NCBI RefSeq assembly: GCF_039812505.1
Contig: NZ_JBDIAQ010000121.1
Location: 1 to 10,795, forward strand
Reading direction: 5' to 3'
Length of the DNA stretch: 10,795 bases
From: Intrasporangium_A sp039812505
Lineage (GTDB): Bacteria > Actinomycetota > Actinomycetes > Actinomycetales > Dermatophilaceae
In this document: piece after piece, positions 1 through 4,753 of the stretch
How positions within the stretch are numbered: the first letter of the stretch is position 1
Layout of the letters: the number at the start of each line of letters is the position of its first letter
Made by a program: the position numbers and the translations under genes
Notes under the pieces: generated by a model
Databases searched by the model: none
Told to the model about the DNA's origin: nothing
What the model saw: only the letters and a program-made list of their open reading frames with translations

Positions 1-1
1 G

Positions 2-75
2 CGACCCCGACCGGGCTCGAACCGGCGACCTCCGCCGTGACAGGGCGGCGCGCTAACCAACTGCGCTACGGGGCC
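2..75 (-). tRNA. tRNA-Asp (anticodon GTC)
   Basis: On the minus strand this stretch folds as a complete cloverleaf of 74 nt without an encoded CCA. The acceptor stem pairs GGCCCCG with CGGGGTC (one G:U pair) and the discriminator base is G. The anticodon arm is CCGCC-CTGTCAC-GGCGG, giving anticodon GTC (Asp), and the T arm carries the GGTTCGAGCC core. It lies 22 bp downstream of tRNA-Glu and is most likely processed from the same transcript, a Glu-Asp order common in Actinobacteria. Confidence 0.96.
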
Positions 76-97
76 ATGCTGATTCAGTTGTCCTGCG

Positions 98-170
98 TAT
101 CCCCAACGGGATTCGAACCCGTGCTGCCGCCGTGAAAGGGCGGAGTCCTAGGCCGCTAGACGATGGGGAC
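98..170 (-). tRNA. tRNA-Glu (anticodon TTC)
   Basis: This is a complete 73-nt cloverleaf on the minus strand without an encoded CCA. The acceptor stem is GTCCCCA/TGGGGAT with a terminal G:U pair and discriminator A. The D-arm contains the TCTAGCGGCCTAGGA sequence typical of tRNA-Glu. The anticodon arm CCGCC-CTTTCAC-GGCGG gives TTC (Glu), and the T arm has GGTTCGAATCC. It is the promoter-proximal tRNA of the Glu-Asp pair. Confidence 0.96.
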
Positions 171-192
171 CGGTGCCCGTTGGGACGTCGAA

Positions 193-221
193 ACTATATG
201 GGAGATTCCGGTGGGCACCAA
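193..221 (-). promoter_or_regulatory. Promoter of the tRNA-Glu/tRNA-Asp operon
   Basis: On the minus strand a TTGGTG -35 element (221-216) is followed after exactly 17 bp by a TATAGT -10 element (198-193). TATAGT is one mismatch from the sigma-70 consensus and is striking in such GC-rich surroundings. Transcription would begin near 186, about 15 nt before the mature tRNA-Glu 5' end, leaving a short leader for RNase P to remove. Spacing and position are seen directly; activity is inferred. Confidence 0.7.
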
Positions 222-286
222 ATCCGTATGCCGCTCACTCGAGCGGGCACGAACACCCCGGCCGGGCGGGCGCCAACCCCCAGTCG

Positions 287-307
287 GGCGGGCGCCGACC
301 ACCCGCC
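287..307 (-). terminator. Possible terminator hairpin after the PHP gene
   Basis: A 6-bp perfect GC stem (GGCGGG/CCCGCC) with a 9-nt loop lies about 15 bp past the PHP gene's stop. It would end the minus-strand transcript before the tRNA promoter at 193-221. There is no T tract, as is usual for actinobacterial hairpins, so this is only a candidate. The rest of 171-321 holds the tRNA promoter and two copies of CGGGCGGGCGCC (263-274 and 285-296), with no gene. Confidence 0.3.
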
Positions 308-321
308 AACCGGGCTCCGGG

Positions 322-1368
322 TCACCCGCCCGTCCAGGCGAGGACGTCCTGCACCGGCCACGTCGTGACGACCCTTTCGGCCGGGATCCCGAGCTGCTCC
401 GCCCGCCGGCAGCCGAGGTGCTTCAGGTCGAGCTGGCCGGGGGCGTGCGCGTCGGAGTCGATTGCGAAGAGGCACCCGAGGTCGCGGGCCAGCTCGACCA
501 GCTCGTCCGGCGGGTCGCACCGCTCGGGGCGCGAGTTGATCTCGACGGCGACGTCGTGCTCACGGCAGGCCCGGAACACCTGCTCGGCGTCGAACGTCGA
601 CGGTGGCCGGGTCCCGCGGCCGCCCGTGACGAGCCGGCCGGTGCAGTGGCCCAGCACGTTGGTGCGCGGGTTGCGCACCGCGGCGAGCATCCGCGGGGTC
701 AGCTCGAAGGACGGCTGGCGCAGCTTCGAGTGGACCGAGGCGGTGACGACGTCGAGCCGGCCCAGCAGGTCGTCGTCCTGGTCGAGCGTGCCGTCGAGGT
801 TGATGTCGGCCTCGATGCCCGTCAGCAGCCGGAACGAGCCGGCCACGCCGGCGTTGATCGCATCGACCCGGATGAGCTGCTGCTCGAGCCGCTCCCGGGA
901 CAGCCCGTTGGCCACGGTGAGGCGGGGGGAGTGGTCGGTCAGGGCCAGCCACTCCTGGCCGAGCTCGACCGCCGTGAGGACCATCTCCTCGATCGGGCTG
1001 CCGCCGTCGCTCCAGTTCGAGTGCACGTGCAGGTCGCCGACCAGTGCCGCATGGAGCTCGCCGCCCTCCCACGCCGACTCGTCGCCGTGCTCGCCCTCGA
1101 CGGCGGCGAGGTAGCGCGGCACTTCGCCTCGGAGCGCCTCGGTGATGATCGCCGCACTGGTGTCGCCGACTCCCTTGAGCTGCTTGAGGGTTCCGGATCG
1201 AGCGCGCTCTCGCAGCTCGGCCTCGGGAATGAGCCGGATCGTCTCGAGGGTGCGCCGCAGTGCGTCGACGCGATAGTGGCTCGCCCGGGCACGTTCGAGC
1301 AGGAAGCAGATCCGCCGCAGCGCCGCCACCGGTGACATCGGCACCTTCGGGCGCGGCGGCTGTCTCAT
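322..1368 (-). CDS. PHP-domain metal-dependent phosphoesterase with N-terminal helix-hairpin-helix
   Basis: This predicted 348-residue protein is a PHP-family (polymerase and histidinol phosphatase) hydrolase. Residues about 12-90 form a helical region with a helix-hairpin-helix-like KGVGDTSA (65-72), as at the N-terminus of PolX DNA polymerases. Residues 110-348 are the PHP domain, with the metal-ligand motifs in order: HVH (114-116), TDH (144-146), GIEAD (184-188), SVH (211-213), GH (240-241), EINSR (276-280) and DSDAH (304-308). The set looks complete, so the enzyme should be active on a phosphoester. The substrate is not evident, though the helix-hairpin-helix hints at DNA. The polymerase domain that sits between these parts in PolX is absent. 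The start could instead be the ATG at 1338, where family members tend to begin (PVAALRR) and a GAAGG lies 5 nt upstream. It stands 83 bp downstream of the putative anti-sigma gene. Confidence 0.9.
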   Translation of the reverse strand: MRQPPRPKVPMSPVAALRRICFLLERARASHYRVDALRRTLETIRLIPEAELRERARSGTLKQLKGVGDTSAAIITEALRGEVPRYLAAVEGEHGDESAWEGGELHAALVGDLHVHSNWSDGGSPIEEMVLTAVELGQEWLALTDHSPRLTVANGLSRERLEQQLIRVDAINAGVAGSFRLLTGIEADINLDGTLDQDDDLLGRLDVVTASVHSKLRQPSFELTPRMLAAVRNPRTNVLGHCTGRLVTGGRGTRPPSTFDAEQVFRACREHDVAVEINSRPERCDPPDELVELARDLGCLFAIDSDAHAPGQLDLKHLGCRRAEQLGIPAERVVTTWPVQDVLAWTGG

Positions 1369-1421
1369 GGGCCGACCCTAGCCAGTCCCACCGGGTGCAC
1401 ACCGGCAGGCGCCGGGAGGAC

Positions 1422-1452
1422 ACCGGGCGGCAGGCAGGCGACGACGCCCGGT
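1422..1452 (-). terminator. Hairpin at the end of the anti-sigma gene
   Basis: An 8-bp perfect inverted repeat (ACCGGGCG at 1422-1429, CGCCCGGT at 1445-1452) with a 15-nt loop begins at the last base of the stop codon of the upstream gene. It is placed to terminate the sigma/anti-sigma transcript before the PHP gene. No T tract follows, so this is a candidate only. Confidence 0.4.
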
Positions 1453-2264
1453 CAGCGTTGCAGCGGCCAAAGGGTCGAGCCGCCGGGCAGCATCACCCCG
1501 GGGGTGTGCGGCGTCTCGACGACGACGGTCACCAGACCGGGACCGACCAGCGAGGCGACCTTGCCCGGCACGTCGCCCATCGTGGTGACCACGACCCGGT
1601 TGGCCCGGGCATCGATCTTCACCCCGACGACGGCGACTCCCTTGACCTGCAGGTCGACCCGCGCGGCGTCAATGGTGGCCGCCGCCGCGCGCAGCTGCCG
1701 GATCGAGTGCGCCACGGTCCGGAACCCGATGTCCGAACCGGCCGGGACGTCCGCCCGCACCATCGCCTCGAGCTCGGCGTCCTGGCGCGTCACGCAGACC
1801 ACGATGCGCGTGTTGGCGGCGTCGGCGGCATACGTGCCCGCGAACACGTCGGGGAAGCGGACCTCCAGCGTCGGCGCGAGGGTCTCCATCGCGGCGCGCA
1901 CCGGGGTCATCGGCCCGCTGAACCAGCCCGACAGGTCGCGGGCCGGCGGCACGCCCGGCCGCAGCGCGGCGCTCGGCGGAGTCGTCGTCGGCACGCGCTC
2001 GCCCGGTGCCTGCTCGCTCTGCATGGTGACTCCTTCCGGTGCCCCGCCGGCCGAGGTGGCCTCCTGCCCCGGGTGCCCGCTGACCCAGATGCCGCCCACG
2101 CTACCCGCGACGACGACGGCCGCCGCGGCGCCGAGCAGCCCGGAGCGGCGCCGGTGCACGCGGGCGCGCCCACGGCCGAGTGCGCGCTCGACGAACAGGT
2201 CGTCGCGGGGTGGTTCGAGGTCGTTCACGGCACCCAGGACCTTCCGAAGTCGTTGCTCGCTCAC
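1452..2264 (-). CDS. Single-pass membrane protein, probable anti-sigma factor of the SigE-family sigma factor
   Basis: I predict 270 residues starting at a GTG whose last two bases, with the next A, form the stop of the sigma gene (GTGA, 4-bp overlap). This gives translational coupling with one partner. Residues 1-40 are a charged cytoplasmic segment (EQRLRKVLGAVNDLEPPRDD, then RGRARVHRRR). Residues 42-62 are an alanine/valine-rich membrane helix. Residues 63-110 form a Pro/Thr/Ser-rich linker, and 111-270 an extracytoplasmic alpha/beta domain. No zinc-binding HxxxCxxC motif is present, so it is not a ZAS-type anti-sigma factor. Order, overlap and topology all suggest that it holds the sigma factor at the membrane. 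The stretch around 186-230 (…AATIDAARVDLQ… then VGVKIDARANRVVVTT) faintly resembles pro-domains of S1E (streptogrisin-type) proteases; this is impression only. Function is inferred mainly from position. Confidence 0.75.
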   Translation of the reverse strand: MSEQRLRKVLGAVNDLEPPRDDLFVERALGRGRARVHRRRSGLLGAAAAVVVAGSVGGIWVSGHPGQEATSAGGAPEGVTMQSEQAPGERVPTTTPPSAALRPGVPPARDLSGWFSGPMTPVRAAMETLAPTLEVRFPDVFAGTYAADAANTRIVVCVTRQDAELEAMVRADVPAGSDIGFRTVAHSIRQLRAAAATIDAARVDLQVKGVAVVGVKIDARANRVVVTTMGDVPGKVASLVGPGLVTVVVETPHTPGVMLPGGSTLWPLQR

Positions 2265-2758
2265 GTCAGGGCTCCGTTCAGGGGTGGCTCGGCGAGCCGG
2301 CCGCGCAGGGCCGCGAGCCCCCGCGAGATCTGGCTCTTGATCGTGCCCTCGGCGACGCCGGTGCACTCGGCGATCTGCGGCACGGTCAGGTCGTCCCAGA
2401 AGCGCAGCACGAGGACCGCTCGCTGGCGCTCGGGCAGCCCGTCGAGCAGGTCGGTCAGGGTCATCGCGAGCTCCCGGTCGGGGTCGGCCGAGGCGGCCTC
2501 GGGCACGGTGTCGGTCAGCACCTCCCGGTGTCCCTTGCGTCGGGCGTTGAGGTAGAGGTTGAGCATGGTGCGGCGGGTGTACGCCTCCTGCGCCCCCGCC
2601 GCGATCCGGGGCCAGGCGACGTACACCCGCGCCAGCGCCTCCTGGACGAGCTCGTCGCCGTCGGCCCAGCCGCCGCAGAGCAGGAACGCGCGCCGCCGCA
2701 GCGCGCCCTGCCGTGCGGCGACGAACTCGCGGAAGGCGTCCTCGTCCCTGCGTCTCAT
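2261..2758 (-). CDS. SigE-family ECF RNA polymerase sigma factor
   Basis: This 165-residue ECF sigma factor belongs to the actinobacterial SigE-family subgroup. Region 2 spans about residues 8-75 (FREFVAARQGALRRRAFLLC, then DELVQEALARVYVAW and EAYTRRTMLNLYLNARR). Region 4 spans about 103-155, with LPERQRAVLVLRFWDDLT and the helix-turn-helix VPQIAECTGVAEGTIKSQISRGLAALR. It should direct RNA polymerase to a small regulon, normally including its own promoter. I chose the ATG at 2758 because family members begin just before (D/E)xxFxEFVxAR. An upstream in-frame GTG (2845) would add 29 residues made of SPSSRLG repeats and would lie inside the likely -10 element. A GGGGAG sits 3 nt before the ATG, slightly close, and a GAGGAG sits about 12 nt before it. 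The downstream membrane protein overlaps its stop. Confidence 0.9.
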   Translation of the reverse strand: MRRRDEDAFREFVAARQGALRRRAFLLCGGWADGDELVQEALARVYVAWPRIAAGAQEAYTRRTMLNLYLNARRKGHREVLTDTVPEAASADPDRELAMTLTDLLDGLPERQRAVLVLRFWDDLTVPQIAECTGVAEGTIKSQISRGLAALRGRLAEPPLNGALT

Positions 2759-2778
2759 CGGCTCCCCGGTCTCCTCGG

Positions 2779-2828
2779 TCGGGCTTCCCAGTCTGCTGCT
2801 CGGGCTTCCCAGTCTGCTGCTCGGGCTT
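2779..2828 (-). repeat. 21-bp tandem repeat in the sigma-factor leader
   Basis: Two identical 21-bp units (2779-2799 and 2800-2820, plus strand beginning TCGGGCTTCC and ending TGCTGC) are followed by an 8-bp partial third copy (2821-2828). The unit length is a multiple of three, and in the sigma gene's frame each unit would encode a seven-residue SPSSRLG repeat. With the start at 2758 and the candidate promoter at 2840-2866, the array lies in the 5' untranslated leader. Confidence 0.9.
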
Positions 2829-2839
2829 TCTACTGGTGC

Positions 2840-2866
2840 AGACACACGAGCGAGCCGTTTCGTTGC
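2840..2866 (-). promoter_or_regulatory. Candidate ECF-type (possibly autoregulated) promoter of the SigE-family sigma gene
   Basis: On the minus strand GCAAC (2866-2862) is followed after 18 nt by GTCT (2843-2840, within CGTGTGTCTG). An AAC-containing -35 with a GTC-containing -10 is the general shape of ECF promoters, and SigE-family genes are often autoregulated. The transcript would start near 2832 and carry the 21-bp repeats in its leader. The match rests on short motifs and is not proven. Confidence 0.4.
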
Positions 2867-2958
2867 ATCCGGCGTGTGGCGGCACCCGCCGTCTCGTTGC
2901 GCGCGCCGTCGCCCACGACCCGCGACACCCCGAAGAACTGCCAGCTCCGTCGGTTGTA

Positions 2959-2977
2959 ACCGGCGAACCTTGCCGGT
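2959..2977 (-). terminator. Possible terminator hairpin after the alkyltransferase/sigma operon
   Basis: A 6-bp perfect stem (ACCGGC/GCCGGT) with a 7-nt loop lies about 95 bp past the ogt stop at 3071 and beyond the 28-bp repeats, on the minus-strand transcript. The bases after it are only mildly AT-rich (TTACAA). It also precedes the SigE-family promoter, where separation of two operons would be expected. Confidence 0.35.
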
Positions 2978-2979
2978 GT

Positions 2980-3063
2980 TCGGTGTGTCTCGGGGTGGTC
3001 GGGCGCGTCGGTGTGTCTCGGGGTGGTCGGGCGCGTCGGTGTGTCTCGGGGTGGCCGGGCGCG
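2980..3063. repeat. 28-bp tandem repeat, three copies
   Basis: Three head-to-tail 28-bp units occupy 2980-3007, 3008-3035 and 3036-3063. On the plus strand each begins TCGGTGTGTCTC and ends CGGGCGCG. The first two are identical and the third differs at one base (GGCCGG for GGTCGG). There are no spacers, so this is a minisatellite-type array and not CRISPR. It starts 7 bp after the stop of the ogt gene. The whole gene-free stretch 2759-3070 holds only this array, the hairpin, the candidate promoter and the 21-bp array. Confidence 0.95.
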
Positions 3064-3070
3064 GCCGGGG

Positions 3071-3682
3071 TCAGGCCGCAGCCGACTCGAGGCGGAGCAG
3101 GAACTCCTTGGCCTGCGGGCCCCCGAGGTAGCCGCCCGGCGTGCCGTCGGAGCGGACCACGCGGTGGCACGGCACGACGAGCGGGACCGGGTTGTGTGCG
3201 CACGCGGTGCCGACCGCGCGCACGGCCCGGGGACGGCCCGCAGAGGCGGCCACGGCGGCATACGACCGCGTCGTGCCGTAGGGGATCTCGCGCAGCTGGG
3301 CGAGCACCTCTAGGCCGAAGCCGTGGGCGAGCCGCAGGTCGACCGCGACGTCGAAGCCGTGACGACGCCCGGCGAAGTACTCGCGCAGCTGCTCCACCAG
3401 CCCGGGGAAGCCGTGCGGGTCGTGCAGGATGCGCGGGCCGACCCGGTCGGCCAGGGACTCGAGCACGGCGTCGCGGCCCTCGGACTCGAAGGCGACGCGG
3501 ACGAGCCCGGCGGGGGTCGTGGCGAGCAGCAGCGGCCCGATCGGTGAGTCGACCACGCGGTAGGTCAGGTCGAGCAGGCCGCCGTCGGTGGCCCGGCGCA
3601 CGAGCCGGGTGTGCAGCCCGGCGAGGTGCTGCCCGTCGGTCGGGGCGGGGGTGGTCAGGGGGGTCAGGGCGGGGTCAGGCAC
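3071..3682 (-). CDS. ogt: Methylated-DNA--protein-cysteine S-methyltransferase (O6-alkylguanine repair)
   Basis: This 203-residue suicide DNA-repair protein transfers alkyl groups from O6-alkylguanine (and O4-alkylthymine) to its own cysteine. The N-terminal part (about 38-115) contains VDSPIGPLLLATTPAGLVRVAFE. The DNA-binding/active-site domain (about 120-203) has LREIPYGTTRSYAAVA, the RAVG arginine-finger helix (R155), the NP of AHNP and the active site VPCHRVV with Cys172, then GGYLGG. All key residues are present. I chose the GTG at 3682, which overlaps the last 8 bp of the ECF sigma gene; GGAG lies 10 nt upstream, whereas the next GTG (3691) would have it only 1 nt away. Residues 1-35 are a Pro-rich and helical extension that short Ogt proteins lack. 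It may contact the co-encoded sigma factor, but that is conjecture. A second homologue lies at 4241-4753. Confidence 0.93.
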   Translation of the reverse strand: MPDPALTPLTTPAPTDGQHLAGLHTRLVRRATDGGLLDLTYRVVDSPIGPLLLATTPAGLVRVAFESEGRDAVLESLADRVGPRILHDPHGFPGLVEQLREYFAGRRHGFDVAVDLRLAHGFGLEVLAQLREIPYGTTRSYAAVAASAGRPRAVRAVGTACAHNPVPLVVPCHRVVRSDGTPGGYLGGPQAKEFLLRLESAAA

Positions 3683-4172
3683 GGGTCTCACGCTCCAGGG
3701 TGGGCAGGTAGGTGCGTCGCAGGGCGGCGATGCCGTCGGCGCTGGCGCGGCGGGCGGCCGCGGCCGTGCCGCCGACGATGGCGGCGACCTCGGGGTGGGA
3801 CAGCCCGGCGACGTGGTGGTAGGCGACGCAGCGGCGCTGCTTGTCCGGCAGGGCGGCCAGGGCGTGCCAGAGGTCGTCGTCGGGCAGCGCCGGCGTGTCG
3901 CCGCCGGTCCGGCCGGCCGGCTCCGGGACCACCGGGACCGGCACGGGGGCACGCCGGCGGGCCCGGACGAGGTCGACCGCCTTGTGGTGGGCGATGGTGA
4001 CGAGCCACGCTCGCACGTCGGCGTCGTCGGGCAGGTCGGGCCAGGCGCGCAGCGCGGCCAGGAAGGTCTCCGACCAGGCGTCGTCGGCATCGACCGGGCC
4101 GAGCACGGCCCGGCACACCCGCAGCACGACCCCGCCGTGCTGCGCGACGGCCTGCTCGAAGGGGTGTCTCAT
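3675..4172 (-). CDS. ECF RNA polymerase sigma factor coupled to the alkyltransferase
   Basis: This is a 165-residue ECF sigma factor. Region 2 spans about residues 12-74 (VLRVCRAVLGPVDADDAWSE, then FLAALRAWPDLP and RAWLVTIAHHKAVDLVRARRR). A Pro/Val-rich linker covers 75-99. Region 4 spans about 101-153 (LWHALAALPDKQRRCVAYHH, then the helix-turn-helix LSHPEVAAIVGGTAAAARRASADGIAALRR). No anti-sigma gene adjoins it; instead its 3' end overlaps the alkyltransferase gene by 8 bp. That suggests the sigma factor and the repair protein form one regulatory unit. The ATG at 4172 is the only good start; the upstream AGGG is 1 nt from it, too close for a normal ribosome site. The TCTCACA-N16-CGTT promoter at 4181-4207 would give an essentially leaderless message. 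What signal activates it is not visible. Confidence 0.9.
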   Translation of the reverse strand: MRHPFEQAVAQHGGVVLRVCRAVLGPVDADDAWSETFLAALRAWPDLPDDADVRAWLVTIAHHKAVDLVRARRRAPVPVPVVPEPAGRTGGDTPALPDDDLWHALAALPDKQRRCVAYHHVAGLSHPEVAAIVGGTAAAARRASADGIAALRRTYLPTLERETRA

Positions 4173-4180
4173 GCCCTGTC

Positions 4181-4207
4181 AACGTCCCGGGGCGGCGGAG
4201 TGTGAGA
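4181..4207 (-). promoter_or_regulatory. Candidate ECF-type promoter of the sigma/ogt operon
   Basis: On the minus strand TCTCACA (4207-4201) is followed after exactly 16 nt by CGTT (4184-4181). This resembles the TGTCACA-N16-CGTC promoters known for ECF41-type sigma factors. The expected start site, 6-8 nt further on, falls at or within 2 nt of the ATG at 4172. This agrees with the lack of a usable ribosome-binding site. It could be autoregulated. Confidence 0.42.
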
Positions 4208-4240
4208 TGTCGGCTGGGCACGGGTCGGGCGCGGCATGGG

Positions 4241-4753
4241 TCAGAAGAGCCGACCGGCCGTCTCGGCGGGCGGCTCCTCGAGGGCCAGCAGGAACCGTTT
4301 GCGCTCCAGGCCACCGGCATAGCCGGTCAGGCTGCCGTCGGCGCCGATGACCCGGTGGCACGGGATGACGACCGCGATGGGGTTGTGCCCGTTGGCGCGG
4401 CCGACCGCCTGCGCGAGGTTGCGGTCGCCGAGCCTGCGAGCCAGCTCCCCGTAGGTGGTCGTCCCGCCGTAGGGGATCTCGCGCAGCAGCGCCCAGACGC
4501 GTTGGGCGAACCGGTCTCCGGCGGGTGCGAGGGGCAGGTCGAAGTCGCGGCGCTCGCGTCGGAAGTACTCGCCGAGCTGGCGGACCGCCGCGGCGAACGG
4601 CTCCTGCGCGGGGTCGCCGGCCGCGCCGAACCAGGCTGCGTCGGTGGGGCGGTACTTGGCACCGGCCAGGTGCAGCGCGGTGATCGCGCCGCCCTCGGCG
4701 ACGATGGTCAGCTCGCCGATCGGGGAGTCGGTGACGACGTGCCGGGGGGTCAC
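4241..4753 (-). CDS. ogt: Second methylated-DNA--protein-cysteine S-methyltransferase
   Basis: This 170-residue O6-alkylguanine-DNA alkyltransferase has the usual compact Ogt length. It has TDSPIGELTIVAEGGAITAL at the N-terminus, RFAQRVWALLREIPYG (81-96), TTYGELARRLGD, the arginine-finger region QAVGRANGHNP (115-125) and the active site IPCHRVIGADGSLTGYAGG with Cys132. The finger position appears as A/Q-A-V-G, where the other copy has RAVG; the nearby R119 or R112 could serve. The GTG start at 4753 overlaps the stop of the cation-efflux gene (GTGA), so the two are translationally coupled. Sequence and length differ clearly from the copy at 3071-3682, so it is a distinct paralogue and not a recent tandem duplicate. 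Confidence 0.93.
   Translation of the reverse strand: MTPRHVVTDSPIGELTIVAEGGAITALHLAGAKYRPTDAAWFGAAGDPAQEPFAAAVRQLGEYFRRERRDFDLPLAPAGDRFAQRVWALLREIPYGGTTTYGELARRLGDRNLAQAVGRANGHNPIAVVIPCHRVIGADGSLTGYAGGLERKRFLLALEEPPAETAGRLF

Noticed and set aside
163..1335. 390-residue open frame on the plus strand
   Set aside because: It is the antisense shadow of the PHP gene. GC-rich DNA leaves long opposite frames open, and its translation is Arg/Gly/Ala-rich without any motif.
2980..3063. CRISPR array, since the repeat unit is 28 bp
   Set aside because: The units abut with no spacers, and no cas gene is present.
1452..3203. A single 583-residue minus-strand open frame
   Set aside because: Only its last 270 residues are a gene. 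The upstream part reads through the sigma gene out of frame and across the repeats.
3071..4090. 339-residue version of the first alkyltransferase
   Set aside because: The N-terminal 136 residues are the sigma gene read in the wrong frame. The GTG at 3682 gives a normal protein.
4177..4182. TTGACA on the minus strand as a -35 element for the sigma gene
   Set aside because: It lies only 4 bp before the ATG, so its -10 would fall inside the coding region. The CGTT within the same stretch fits better as an ECF -10.
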